A DNA stretch of 64,000 bases from Conyzicola nivalis_A. Lineage in GTDB: Bacteria > Actinomycetota > Actinomycetes > Actinomycetales > Microbacteriaceae. Shown here piece after piece: positions 8,312-18,006 of the stretch. A program made the position numbers and the translations under genes. The notes below the pieces were generated by a model. The model searched no databases. It saw nothing but the letters and a program-made list of their open reading frames with translations, and was not told the origin of the DNA. The DNA lies in assembly GCF_040548875.1 (NCBI RefSeq), contig NZ_JBEPSJ010000001.1, positions 1,054,001-1,118,000 on the forward strand. Reading direction: 5' to 3'. Within the stretch, counting starts at the first letter, position 1, and every line of letters begins with the position of its first letter.

Positions 8312-9743
8312 CGGCCGCCGCGTCGGTCTTCAGACGACCGGATGCCACGGCCTCACGGAACGCGGCGAAGTCGATGTCGTTCTGCTCGGCGTAGCGCTCG
8401 GCGAAGGCCGAGATCGCCCGGTCGAACTTGTCGCCACCGCCGAGGTAGGCCTTGATGGCGACTCTGTCACCCGACCGGGCGTGGGCCCGTGCCAACGTCT
8501 CACCGCAGAGCCGCGCGTAGATGCGCGCCACCGAGTACCGCATGCCGTCGACGTCGACCGATCCCTTCCAGTCGGTCAACTGGCGCAGGTAGAAGTCGCG
8601 GCCGACGTCGTCGAATCCCACGACCCGCTGCCAGCCGAGGAAGATGTCGCTCGCGGCCTGCATGATCCGCTGACCGCGAACTACGCGCTCGCCGTGGTTC
8701 TCATACCGGCTCGGGGGCAGGTACCTCTCGAGCACCGACGACTCGGCCTGCTTGGCCTGCAGGAGCAGCGGGTCGCCGTTGTCGCGGCCCCGCAGCAGCA
8801 CGACCCAGGCGCGGGTGCCGACGCTGCCGACGCCGACCACCTTGCGCGCCATGTCGACGAACTCGAACTCCCGCACCGGATGGTTCTGCTGGAGCAGCGT
8901 CGACCGGTACTCGCGCAGCAGAGCGCGCACGGCCTCCTCGTCCGCCATCCGCTCCCTCCCTGTCGGCCCCAGGTCGGAGAGCGGGACGATCAGCGGGGGC
9001 TGGGCCTTTATCCGCAGCTCGCCGTCGACGACGCCGACCAGTTTCGAGAACGCCCTCACACTGTCGCGCAGCCGCGACCTGGCGAGTCCGATCGCGAGGT
9101 TCTCGGCATGGGACTTTCCCGCACGCTGACGCCGGACCCAGTCGAATACCTCGTCGGCGTCGAGACGGTCGTACCAGGCCGTCATCACGGGAGACGCGGC
9201 GCTCTCCCTCATCCGTTCACGGTATCCGCGAGCGACTGTTCGACTGAGCTGCCGTCGGCGCTCCGGAGAGAAACCGCGGTGACGGCCGGCGACGTCGAAA
9301 CTCGCGGCGAGGCGCTTGACGTCCCACTCCCACGGGCCGGGCAGAGTCTCGTCGAAGTCGTTGATGTCGAACACGTGCGCACGCTCCGGGCTGGCATAGA
9401 AGCCGAAGTTCGACAGGTGGGCGTCGCCGCAGAGCTGCACGGTCAGACCCGAGTCGACGGTGCCCGCGAGGTCGGCCGCCATGATCGCGGCGGCGCCTCG
9501 GTAGAACGCGAACGGCGAGGCCAGCATGCGCGCGTGACGGATGGGGACCAGCTCGGGCACGCGGGTGGTCGCCTGCTGCTCGAGCAGCGCGATCGGATCG
9601 GGTCGGTCTTCCGCGGGCTCCCAGTGCGCGTGGCCCGAGCGCGGCGCCCTCTCGCGCGCCGCCCTGCCGCGCCGCGCCCGGTCGGGGAACGGGCCGAGCG
9701 CGTCGTAGGGCGCCGAATCCGATGGTCCGTCCTGCGTGCTCAT
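8298..9743 (-). CDS. DUF2252 family protein
   Basis: 481-aa protein with the DUF2252 hallmarks: RHARMLASPFAFYRGAA, LCGDAHLSNFGFYASPE, FDINDFDETLPGPWEWDVKRLAAS and the late GETLARAHARSGD. The GDxHxxN and DFD motifs resemble aminoglycoside phosphotransferase/kinase-fold catalytic loops, so a small-molecule kinase-like activity is plausible, but none is established. ATG at 9743 is two codons inside another ATG at 9749. Monocistronic, convergent with the HerA-like gene. Confidence 0.9.
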   Translation of the reverse strand: MSTQDGPSDSAPYDALGPFPDRARRGRAARERAPRSGHAHWEPAEDRPDPIALLEQQATTRVPELVPIRHARMLASPFAFYRGAAAIMAADLAGTVDSGLTVQLCGDAHLSNFGFYASPERAHVFDINDFDETLPGPWEWDVKRLAASFDVAGRHRGFSPERRRQLSRTVARGYRERMRESAASPVMTAWYDRLDADEVFDWVRRQRAGKSHAENLAIGLARSRLRDSVRAFSKLVGVVDGELRIKAQPPLIVPLSDLGPTGRERMADEEAVRALLREYRSTLLQQNHPVREFEFVDMARKVVGVGSVGTRAWVVLLRGRDNGDPLLLQAKQAESSVLERYLPPSRYENHGERVVRGQRIMQAASDIFLGWQRVVGFDDVGRDFYLRQLTDWKGSVDVDGMRYSVARIYARLCGETLARAHARSGDRVAIKAYLGGGDKFDRAISAFAERYAEQNDIDFAAFREAVASGRLKTDAAAVTPS

Positions 9744-9910
9744 GGCCAACTGCCTCCCCGAGGAGCGCGTGTCTGGCGCCCGGTGTAGCGACCGTAACGC
9801 CGCGCCAGCGGGTCAACCTCACCCGCCGGGGATGACGGGCGTCCACCTGATTCGGATGAGGCACGCTGCCGCCGGAGGGCCGGAGACTCGGTCTCGGATC
9901 GGGTGGTGGC

Positions 9911-11542
9911 ATGAAGAAGTGGTTGGTCGTGATGGTCCTGGGCGCCGCCCAGTTCGTCATGGTGCTCGACGGCACGGTGATGAACGTCTCGATCTCGACG
10001 GTCGTCGACGATCTGGACACGACCGTGGCCGCAATGCAGGCGGCGATCACGTTCTACACGCTGACCATGGCGTCGGTGATGCTGCTCGGAGCGAAACTCG
10101 GCGACATCCTCGGCCGGCGCCGCGCCTTCGTGATCGGTTCGTGCGTCTATGCGCTCGGGTCGCTGATCACCGCGTTGAGCCCGAACGTCGTGGTGCTGTT
10201 CCTGGGCTGGTCGGTCATCGAGGGGCTCGGGGCTGTTCTTGTCATCCCGGCGATCGCGGCGCTCGCGGCCGATAACTACAGCGGGCGTGACCGCATCACC
10301 GCATTCGCGGTCATCGGCGCCGTCTCGGGCGCCGCCGTGGCTGCCGGCCCGCTCATCGGCGGGGTCGTCACCACGTACGCGAGCTGGAGGTACGTGTTCG
10401 TCGCCGAGGTGGTGATCATGGCCGCCGTCGTCGTCTTCGCGCGCCGCATTGCGGATGCCACGCCGAGACAACAGATTCGCATCGACCTGCTCAGCGTGCT
10501 GCTGTCTGCCGCTGGGCTCATCCTCGTCGTCTTCGGGATGCTGCAGAGCAAGACGTGGGGGTGGGTCGCTCCGCTGGCGTCGCCGGTCATCGGGGGTGTC
10601 GAGATCGCACCGCTCGGTATCTCGCTCACGGCCTGGTTCGTCCTCGTCGGGGCCGTTCTCCTCTACGCTTTCTCACGGCGCCAGGCGTGGCTCGTCCGCG
10701 AGGGACGGCCGCCACTGGTGCACGTCGATCTGTTCTCGATCACCCAGCTGCGGAGCGGCCTCGGCGTGCTCGGCGCCCAGTACGCCGTGACGGCGGGACT
10801 CTTCTTCATGGTGCCGGTCTACCTTCAGATGACCCTCGGCTACAACGCGCTCGAGACCGGCATCCGGATCTTCCCTCTGTCGATCTCGCTCATCCTTTTC
10901 TCTGTCTTCGGCACGAGGCTGTCGCGCGCGTGGTCGCCTCGTCGCGTCGTGCGCACGGGCCAGGTGATCCTCGTATCCAGCTCGGTGCTGCTTCTCACGT
11001 CGGTCACCCCCGAGTTGCGCAGCGGCATTTTCGCTGTCGGGATGTTTCTCGCCGGCGCCGCGCTCGGGCTGCTCGCCTCGCAGATCGGAAACGTCACCAT
11101 GTCCGCGGTGACCGAGAAGGAGACGAGCGAGGTGGGAGGACTGCAGGGCGTGTTCCAGAACCTGGGCTCTTCGCTGGGCACGGCGCTGATCGGGTCGATC
11201 CTCGTCGGGTCGCTGGCGACATCCTTCGCGGGTGGTGTCGCCGACAGCTCCCTGCCCGAAGAGGCGCGCGCCCTGGTGAGCGAGGCTACGGAACGCGGGG
11301 TCGCCATCGTGCCGACCGCCGACGTCGAGGAGATAGCGGAAGCGGCCGGTCTCTCCCCCGCCGACGCCGACGCGTTGTCGGAGATCTATCGAGAGTCGCA
11401 ACTGGCGTCGCTGCGCGTCGCGTTCTTCGGGCTCGTCGCCATCTCGGTCTTCTCGCTCGCGCTCTCACGAGGCATCCCGACGGCTATCGCGGGACGAAGG
11501 GACGCCGGGGCTCCCAGGAAGAGCCGCACGAACCGAACCTGA
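9911..11542 (+). CDS. MFS transporter, DHA2 (EmrB/QacA-like) drug exporter
   Basis: 543-aa transporter with about 14 transmembrane helices. The first helix holds MVLDGTVMNVSISTV, motif A is GAKLGDILGRRRAF, and motif C is in AVSGAAVAAGPLIGG, all typical of 14-TMS proton-coupled drug exporters. A large extracytoplasmic loop near the C-terminus (TADVEEIAEAAGLSPADADALSEIY) precedes the last helix. No linked regulator is visible. Convergent with the SulP gene. Confidence 0.9.
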   Translation: MKKWLVVMVLGAAQFVMVLDGTVMNVSISTVVDDLDTTVAAMQAAITFYTLTMASVMLLGAKLGDILGRRRAFVIGSCVYALGSLITALSPNVVVLFLGWSVIEGLGAVLVIPAIAALAADNYSGRDRITAFAVIGAVSGAAVAAGPLIGGVVTTYASWRYVFVAEVVIMAAVVVFARRIADATPRQQIRIDLLSVLLSAAGLILVVFGMLQSKTWGWVAPLASPVIGGVEIAPLGISLTAWFVLVGAVLLYAFSRRQAWLVREGRPPLVHVDLFSITQLRSGLGVLGAQYAVTAGLFFMVPVYLQMTLGYNALETGIRIFPLSISLILFSVFGTRLSRAWSPRRVVRTGQVILVSSSVLLLTSVTPELRSGIFAVGMFLAGAALGLLASQIGNVTMSAVTEKETSEVGGLQGVFQNLGSSLGTALIGSILVGSLATSFAGGVADSSLPEEARALVSEATERGVAIVPTADVEEIAEAAGLSPADADALSEIYRESQLASLRVAFFGLVAISVFSLALSRGIPTAIAGRRDAGAPRKSRTNRT

Positions 11543-11578
11543 AGGCAGCGCGACGCATCTGCACCTCGGGGCGGCCTC

Positions 11579-13315
11579 CTAGGGCCTGGCCCCTCCCCGG
11601 ATCCACGCTTCGGCGTCCCCGTAGGCGCGTCGGGTAGTCTCGCCGATCCACTCGGTGCCCCGGTAGATCGCGCTCTCGCCGACTTCGGAGATCAGACCTC
11701 CCGCCGCCATCTGGACGGTCACCCGCTCGCTGGTGGTGACGACGAACAGTCGGGAGTCGTGCTCTGCCAGTTCCCGCGCGTAGCCCAGAAGCACGTTGAC
11801 GAGCGACAGCCCTATCTGGTCCCGACCTCTCAGCCGCAGCACCACGACGGACCTGCGAGTAGCCGCATCGATCGTCGGCAGTTGAGCCTCGAACACCGGC
11901 GCACTCGCGAAGAAGAGGCTCCCGTACGGCTGGAGCACGACCACCCTCTCAGCGCCGACCGTGGTGTCCGGGTCCGATTCGCGAAGGCGCCCCTCATCCG
12001 TCAACGTTATCTGCCTCACCCGAAGCCGGTTGGATTGCTCGGACACGAAGAGGATGATTCCGAGTCCGACTCCCACCAGCACGGCGAACTGAAGCGGGAT
12101 GAGGAGTGTGAGAACGAAAGTGACGACCATGACGGTCGTCTGGAGGACTCCGGTCTTCATCACCGAGCCGATCTGCGTCGGTCTGATCGCGCCCACTCCG
12201 ACGACGATCAGCAGCGCCGCCAGCGACGGCATCGCCACCTGAGCGACGACACCGGAGAACAGCACGATCGTGAGTCCCATGACTCCCGCGGCGATGAACA
12301 AGGCCAGCCGCGTCTTGGCTCCGGCCGTCACGATCAAGGCCGAGGCAGACATCGATCCGCCGACCGGCATTCCCTGAAAGAGTCCGGACACGATATTGCC
12401 GGCGCCCTGTCCGACGAAGTCGCGTGATGCATCACTCGCCCGACCGTCGGGGTTCGGAACACCCGCGGCGACCGCCGCACCCTGGATCAGCCCGACGCAC
12501 GCCAACGACAGCGCCGGAATCGTGAGGAAGGCCAAGTCGCCCAACGACGGCAGCACCGGCGCGGGAAGCCCACTCGGTATTGTCGCGATGTCGGCGACGA
12601 CGGCGACTCGCGCGTCCACGTAGGTGTTGAACACCCAGGTGAGCACCGAGCCCGCCGCAACAGCCGCAACCAGTCCGAAGGAGCGCAACCTCGTGCGGGT
12701 GAGCACGATGATGAGGGCCAGGGTGAGTAGTGCCACCACGAGGGTCGCCGGGTGGAACAGTCGCACGTGGACGAGGGCGTCGAAGGCTCGAGCGACACGA
12801 TTCGCGCCCGAGCCTTCGGCACCGGTGAAGTCGGAGACCTGGCCGAGCACGATATTGATTCCGACGGCGGTGACGAAACCGACCATCACGGCGGTGGGCA
12901 CGAAGCGCAGCAGCCGGCCGCCGCCGAGCGCGCCGGCGGCGATCATAAAGGCGCCGGTGAGCACCGAGAGGGTGAACAGCGCGCGTTCGGGATCGGGTCG
13001 CGAGGCCAAGTCGGTGTCGGCGATGACCAGCGCCATCGCGCCGGTCGCCTGCACCGCCATGAAGGTGCTGCTCGCGAACATCGCCGACCCGGCGAGCCCG
13101 AACAGATACGCGTACAGCCCGGCGATCGGGTTCACCCCGGCCAGCAGGCCGCTGGCCAGCCCGTCGGGCACGCTCTCGACACCGAGCACCACCCCCGCCG
13201 TCGTGTCGTGCAGCAGGGTCTTCCGACGGAACACGTTCCTGATGCTCGTGAGCTGTCGGCGCACACGGGCCGAGGCCGCGACCCGCCGTGGCTGTGCCGG
13301 CTTCTCAACCACCAC
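11579..13315 (-). CDS. SulP family anion transporter with STAS domain
   Basis: 578-aa SulP carrier: GVVLGVESVPDGLASGLLAGVNPIAGLYAYL matches the SulP signature, followed by about ten hydrophobic helices and a C-terminal STAS domain from about residue 440 (VVVLQPYGSLFFASAPVFEAQL). SulP proteins move sulfate, bicarbonate or other anions. The GTG start overlaps the end of the ClC gene by 11 bp, so the two are co-transcribed and probably coupled. A candidate promoter-like repeat lies inside the 3' end of the ClC gene. Confidence 0.9.
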   Translation of the reverse strand: MVVEKPAQPRRVAASARVRRQLTSIRNVFRRKTLLHDTTAGVVLGVESVPDGLASGLLAGVNPIAGLYAYLFGLAGSAMFASSTFMAVQATGAMALVIADTDLASRPDPERALFTLSVLTGAFMIAAGALGGGRLLRFVPTAVMVGFVTAVGINIVLGQVSDFTGAEGSGANRVARAFDALVHVRLFHPATLVVALLTLALIIVLTRTRLRSFGLVAAVAAGSVLTWVFNTYVDARVAVVADIATIPSGLPAPVLPSLGDLAFLTIPALSLACVGLIQGAAVAAGVPNPDGRASDASRDFVGQGAGNIVSGLFQGMPVGGSMSASALIVTAGAKTRLALFIAAGVMGLTIVLFSGVVAQVAMPSLAALLIVVGVGAIRPTQIGSVMKTGVLQTTVMVVTFVLTLLIPLQFAVLVGVGLGIILFVSEQSNRLRVRQITLTDEGRLRESDPDTTVGAERVVVLQPYGSLFFASAPVFEAQLPTIDAATRRSVVVLRLRGRDQIGLSLVNVLLGYARELAEHDSRLFVVTTSERVTVQMAAGGLISEVGESAIYRGTEWIGETTRRAYGDAEAWIRGGARP

Positions 13316-14615
13316 GCGGTCCTACCCCCGCGACCGGCGAATCAACCGAAGCGGATGAGACGGTCGGCACGATGCGGAACAGGGGTGCGCCTGAGACGAG
13401 GAGCCACGCGGGCAGGATGATCACGCAGAGCATGGGCAGCAGCGTGGCGTCGTTCGGGATCGCGACGGCCAAGAAGATCGCGAGCCAGCCGTCGCGGCTG
13501 ACCACGAGAAGCACGCCGAGAACGCCGCACGCGACTGCGAGGCCGAGCGGGACGCCCGGAATGAGCAAATGTCCGAGCATGCCCAATGCGACGCCGACGA
13601 ATGTGGCTGGGAATATCCGGCCGCCGCGGAACAGGGCGCTTGCCGCCACGAGGAGGGCGAGTAGCTTGATCCCGACAATGACGACGAGGTCGTTCGCGTC
13701 GTACCGCCCAGGATTCTCCAAGAGCTCGCCGATCTGCTCCAGCCCCTTGAACATGGTGATCGGCCCGCCGATCAAGCCGAGGATGCCGAGCACGAAACCG
13801 CCGACGAGCGGGATGAGGATCGGATGCCGGAGCCCGTGGAGCGTGCGCCAGAACATCGGGAAGAGCACAAGCGCGACGAGGGTCACGGCGACCGCCCCAC
13901 AGGCGATGACGGCGCCAAGGAGCAGATCGATCACCCGCGGGCTACCGTACGCGGGCAGGTCGAACGCCATCGACGGGGCACCGAGCACACGCATGGTTAT
14001 GGCGCCGGCTCCTGCGGCCACGACCGGGAGGAACAGCCGGTCCCACAGCGCTCCGCCGCTCTTCGCGGCCGCCACCATGCCGGTGAACAGCAGGGCCGCA
14101 GCGACCGGGGTTCCGAACAGTGCGCCCACCGTCGCGGACCCGGCTATGAGTATCGAAACCCGGGGAGGAATGCGCGGAAGCAGCCGCGAGAACACGCTCA
14201 CGGCGATCGCGCAGTTGATGGCGATCACCGGGTTCTCGGGACCAAGGCTCACGCCGCCCGCCAGGCTGAGCAGCGTCACCAGGGCAAGCCCGGGAAGCGC
14301 CATCACGGGCAGCGGCGGAGCGACCAACTCCGTCGTTGACGAGTCCACTCCGCCGTGGCCCGGCATGAACCGCAGACCGAGACCCACCGCAAGTCCGGTG
14401 AGTGTGAGGACCAGCACAATCCACCACCCGGCGGGGTCCACCCCCAATGCGTCGGGAACCGTGTCCCAGAGCACGCCGCTGAGCAGCCCGGCCAGCTGTT
14501 CCAGACCCCACAACAGCAGTGCGGCGAAGATGCCGACCATGATCGCCGGAACGGCGAGGATCAGCAACTGCCGGGGTGAGACGCCGCCGTCCGTCGGCGT
14601 TCGCGCCAGGGTCAT
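13305..14615 (-). CDS. ClC-type chloride channel / proton antiporter
   Basis: 436-aa integral membrane protein of the ClC superfamily. The selectivity-filter region is GGVSLGPENPVIAINC, corresponding to the GREGP/GxExP motif with glutamate conserved; the second filter region is ALFRGGRIFPATFVGVALG. Helices cover nearly the whole length. ATG at 14615 has GGAGG about 9 nt upstream; a longer reading from 14744 is arginine-rich and lacks support. The gene precedes and overlaps the SulP gene and is divergent from gadB, suggesting charge compensation during acid stress. Confidence 0.88.
   Translation of the reverse strand: MTLARTPTDGGVSPRQLLILAVPAIMVGIFAALLLWGLEQLAGLLSGVLWDTVPDALGVDPAGWWIVLVLTLTGLAVGLGLRFMPGHGGVDSSTTELVAPPLPVMALPGLALVTLLSLAGGVSLGPENPVIAINCAIAVSVFSRLLPRIPPRVSILIAGSATVGALFGTPVAAALLFTGMVAAAKSGGALWDRLFLPVVAAGAGAITMRVLGAPSMAFDLPAYGSPRVIDLLLGAVIACGAVAVTLVALVLFPMFWRTLHGLRHPILIPLVGGFVLGILGLIGGPITMFKGLEQIGELLENPGRYDANDLVVIVGIKLLALLVAASALFRGGRIFPATFVGVALGMLGHLLIPGVPLGLAVACGVLGVLLVVSRDGWLAIFLAVAIPNDATLLPMLCVIILPAWLLVSGAPLFRIVPTVSSASVDSPVAGVGPRGG
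13344..13363. repeat. 20-bp repeat, copy 1 (inside clc 3' end, upstream of sulP)
   Basis: CAACCGAAGCGGATGAGACG on the plus strand, 19 of 20 identical to the copy at 14742. Read on the minus strand it places GGTTG 15 bp before GGGTA (13324-13328), which resembles the actinobacterial SigB/SigF-type promoter pattern for the SulP gene. Confidence 0.5.
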
Positions 14616-14953
14616 CGGCCAGCTCCTCCCGAACAGATTGGACCCGCGGCGGGCCGACGAACGCATGGGCCTCCGGCGCCGGGCGCCTTCCAGCAGGTTA
14701 GGGTCGCCACGCACCCCCGCGTCAAGCTTTCGTCGGGGAACCAACCGAAACGGATGAGACGACCTGTCGACGGCGTCGCGCCGGGGCTCCGACGATTCGA
14801 CGCGCGCGTCACAGGCACTTTCACCGCACGAAATGGGCGATTGCGCCGACTGTGAGGCCCGCGCACACTGGCACGTGGCCGCTCGCTGTGGGCGTGGACT
14901 CTAGGCCGCCTCTCTGGGACGCCCATCTCGCATCAGAGACAGGAGTTGTAATC
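14616..14953. promoter_or_regulatory. Divergent control region between clc-sulP and gadBC
   Basis: 338-bp region without a gene. It holds the ribosome-binding sequence of the ClC gene at the left, AGGAG at 14941-14945 for gadB at the right, and the 20-bp repeat at 14742-14761. Promoters for both operons must lie here, but I could not assign convincing -35/-10 pairs. Confidence 0.5.
14742..14761. repeat. 20-bp repeat, copy 2 (upstream of clc and gadB)
   Basis: CAACCGAAACGGATGAGACG, differing from the copy at 13344 by one base. The two copies are in the same orientation and flank the ClC gene. A weaker relative is at 9844-9863, upstream of the DUF2252 gene. Confidence 0.5.
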
Positions 14954-16402
14954 GTGACCGTTTTGCATCCCGAAACCGGTGCCTCCACACCGAAAACCGT
15001 CAAGCCGAACGAGTCGACGCACGCCTTCACCGGGCTCGGCGACACCAATCAACTGAATCCGATGTTCGCCCGGGCGGGAGAGGCGACCGACTTTCCGCTC
15101 GACCGTATTCCCGACGGGGAATCGCTCCCCGAGACCGCGTACCAGATCGTTCACGACGAGGCGATGCTCGACGGCAACGCGCGCCTCAACCTCGCGACCT
15201 TCGTGGGTACGTGGATGGACCCGTACGCGTCGAAGCTGTACGCCGAGACCGCCGACAAGAACATGATCGACAAAGACGAGTACCCGCAGACTGCCGCGAT
15301 CGAGACACGCTGCTGGACGATGCTGGCCAGCCTGTGGAACGCGCCGAGCGCCGAGAACGCCATCGGGACGTCGACGATCGGATCGTCGGAGGCGTGCATG
15401 CTCGGCGGACTCGCCCTCAAGCGCCGTTGGCAGCTGGCCCGCCGAGCGGCCGACAAGTCGACGGATAAACCGAACCTCATCCTGTCGAGCGCGGTCCAGG
15501 TCTGCTGGGAGAAGTTCTGCAACTACTGGGACGTCGAGGCGCGCTACGTGCCGATCACCGACGAGCACAGAGTGCTCGACGGGTTCGAGCTCGAGAAATA
15601 CGTCGACGAGAACACGATCGGCGTCGTCGCGATCATGGGCGTCACCTACACGGGCATGTACGAGCCCGTCGCCCAGATCGCCGAGGCCCTCGACCGGATC
15701 CAGGCCGACACCGGGCTCGATGTGAAGATCCACGTCGACGGCGCTTCGGGCGGCATGATCGCACCGTTCCTGCAGCCCGAGCTCGAATGGGACTTCCGCG
15801 TCGAACGAGTCGTCTCCATCAGCACGTCCGCGCACAAGTACGGACTCGTGTACCCGGGGCTCGGCTGGGTGGTCTGGCGTACCGTCGACGACCTGCCCGA
15901 GGAGCTCGTCTTCGACGTGACCTATCTCGGCGGACACATGCCGACGTTCGCACTGAACTTCTCGCGCCCCGGGGCCCAGGTGCTGCTGCAGTACTACCTG
16001 TTCCTCCGGCTCGGGCGGGACGGGTACTACAAGGTGCAGAAGGCGTCGCAGGACGTCGCTCTCTACCTGTCGGGTGAGATCGCCAGGATGGATGCCTTCG
16101 AGCTGTGGAACGACGGCAGCGACATCCCCGTCTTCGCCTGGCAGCTCACCCCCGGTCACACGGAGAACTGGAACCTGTACCACCTGTCGGAGCGGCTCCG
16201 CCTGAAGGGCTGGCTCATCCCCGCGTATCCGATGCCCGACAGCATCTCCGACCTCACGGTGCAGCGCATCGTGGTTCGCAACGGCCTCAGCAGGAATCTC
16301 GCGGAGTCCCTCGTCGAAGACATCAAGGAGGCCGTGGACTACCTCGACCGTCTCGAGTCGCCCATGCCGACAGAGGGCCTGCGGTCCTCCTTCACACACT
16401 AG
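14954..16402 (+). CDS. gadB: Glutamate decarboxylase
   Basis: 482-aa PLP-dependent decarboxylase converting glutamate to GABA with consumption of a proton. The N-terminal domain has NLATFVGTWMDP, the substrate region TSTIGSSEACMLGGLALKRRW, the PLP-binding aspartate in VDGASGG, and the Schiff-base lysine K295 in SAHKYGL. The GTG start at 14954 has AGGAG about 8 nt upstream; the upstream in-frame extension is not supported. It is followed after 8 bp by the antiporter gene, so the two form an acid-resistance operon. Confidence 0.95.
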   Translation: MTVLHPETGASTPKTVKPNESTHAFTGLGDTNQLNPMFARAGEATDFPLDRIPDGESLPETAYQIVHDEAMLDGNARLNLATFVGTWMDPYASKLYAETADKNMIDKDEYPQTAAIETRCWTMLASLWNAPSAENAIGTSTIGSSEACMLGGLALKRRWQLARRAADKSTDKPNLILSSAVQVCWEKFCNYWDVEARYVPITDEHRVLDGFELEKYVDENTIGVVAIMGVTYTGMYEPVAQIAEALDRIQADTGLDVKIHVDGASGGMIAPFLQPELEWDFRVERVVSISTSAHKYGLVYPGLGWVVWRTVDDLPEELVFDVTYLGGHMPTFALNFSRPGAQVLLQYYLFLRLGRDGYYKVQKASQDVALYLSGEIARMDAFELWNDGSDIPVFAWQLTPGHTENWNLYHLSERLRLKGWLIPAYPMPDSISDLTVQRIVVRNGLSRNLAESLVEDIKEAVDYLDRLESPMPTEGLRSSFTH

Positions 16403-16410
16403 GAGCGACG

Positions 16411-18006
16411 ATGACCACGGTCAGCGAACCCGGCAAGTCCACCGCAGACGCGCCGAAGCGTGCCGACGGCACCGTCGCGCCTTCGCCAGAGCACATCGCG
16501 CCTCATCCGTTCGAGCAGGTGCCGCACAGGCCCGCCATCGGCGCGCCCGGCGTGACGGCCAAGGTGTTTATGAGCGTCAGCCAGCTCGCCATCCTCACGG
16601 TCGTGGCGGTCGCATCCCTGCGCAGCCTGCCCGCGATGGCGGGATACGGTCTCGGCTCGGTCACCCTGTTCATCATCCCCGCCATCTTCTTCCTCGTGCC
16701 GACGGCGCTCGTCGCGGCGGAACTCGCAACGGGGTGGAAGGGCGGTGTCTTCACGTGGGTGCGCACCGCCTTCGGCGACAAGTGGGGATTCCAGGCGATC
16801 TGGCTCCAATGGGTGCAGAACGTCGTCTGGTATCCCACGCAGATCGCCTTCATCGCCGCGTCGCTCGCGTTCGTCTTCCTCGACCCGAGCATGGCCAACT
16901 CCGGCCTGTACACGGCGATCGTCATCATCGTGCTCTATTGGGGCTCGACGTTCATCACCTTGAAGGGCGGCAACCTGTTCGCGAAGGTCGGGTCGTGGTC
17001 TGGGCTCGCCGGCACCATCTTCCCTGGCCTGCTCTTGATCGTCTTCGGCATCATCTGGCTCTCGACTGGCCAGAAGAGCGAGACATCCCTCGAGGCGTCG
17101 GCGATCATCCCGCCTTTCACCGGCATCGCCTCCATCGTGCTCATCGTCTCCAACGTGCTCGCCTACGCGGGCATGGAAGTCAACGCCGTGCACGCCAACG
17201 ACCTCAAGCAGCCGGGCAAGGGGTATCCGAAGACCGTGTTGACCGCGTCGATCCTGATCCTGGGAGTGTTCATCTTCCCGACGATCGCTATCGCGCTGGC
17301 CGTGCCGCAGAAGGACCTCGGGCTGACGACGGGCATCAACCTGGCATTCCAGACCTACTTCACCACGTGGGGTATGGACTGGGCCGTGCCGGTGATCTCG
17401 CTACTCATCGCGCTGGGTGCGTTCGCGTCGGTGGTCACCTGGATCGCCGGTCCGTCGCGCGGTCTGCTCGCGGCGGCACGATCAGGGTTTCTGCCTGTCG
17501 CCCTGCAGCGTCGCAACAAGGCGGGCGTGCAGGTGGGCATCCTGAACGTGCAGGGCATCGTGGTGACACTGCTCGCGTCGCTGTTCATCTTCGTGCCGAA
17601 CATCAACACGGCGTTCATCCTGCTCGTCGACATGGCCGCGGCGCTCTACCTGATCATGTACATGATGATGTTCGCGGCAGCGATCCGCCTTCGCAAGACG
17701 CACCCCCGGGTCGTGAGGTCGTACCGCACGCCCGCCATGACGCTGATCGCCGTGGTCGGCTTCGTCGCCTGTTTCGCCGCGTTCTGCCTCGGATTCATCC
17801 CGCCCGAGGGATTCGGCGGCGGAGCACCCGGCTGGGTCTACCCTGTGCTGGTCGGGGTTGTGGTGCTCGCGCTCGGGGTACCGCCGCTGTTGTTCTACGC
17901 CTTCCGCCGACCCGGCTGGGACCAACGGACCGCCGAGGAGAAGACCACCTTCGACGACGTGCTGGTCAACCCGCCAGACGGAGTCCGTCGAGACCCGGTC
18001 AATTGA
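16411..18006 (+). CDS. gadC: Glutamate:GABA antiporter (APC family)
   Basis: 531-aa amino-acid antiporter with 12 predicted helices. The region ASLRSLPAMAGYGLGSVTLF and the following EL.TGWKGGVFTWV stretch are GadC/GadX-like. ATG at 16411 directly follows AGGAGCGACG, 8 bp after the gadB stop. The hydrophilic N-terminus (about 45 residues) precedes the first helix. Together with gadB it would exchange external glutamate for internal GABA. Its last bases overlap the convergent arr gene by 8 bp. Confidence 0.92.
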   Translation: MTTVSEPGKSTADAPKRADGTVAPSPEHIAPHPFEQVPHRPAIGAPGVTAKVFMSVSQLAILTVVAVASLRSLPAMAGYGLGSVTLFIIPAIFFLVPTALVAAELATGWKGGVFTWVRTAFGDKWGFQAIWLQWVQNVVWYPTQIAFIAASLAFVFLDPSMANSGLYTAIVIIVLYWGSTFITLKGGNLFAKVGSWSGLAGTIFPGLLLIVFGIIWLSTGQKSETSLEASAIIPPFTGIASIVLIVSNVLAYAGMEVNAVHANDLKQPGKGYPKTVLTASILILGVFIFPTIAIALAVPQKDLGLTTGINLAFQTYFTTWGMDWAVPVISLLIALGAFASVVTWIAGPSRGLLAAARSGFLPVALQRRNKAGVQVGILNVQGIVVTLLASLFIFVPNINTAFILLVDMAAALYLIMYMMMFAAAIRLRKTHPRVVRSYRTPAMTLIAVVGFVACFAAFCLGFIPPEGFGGGAPGWVYPVLVGVVVLALGVPPLLFYAFRRPGWDQRTAEEKTTFDDVLVNPPDGVRRDPVN

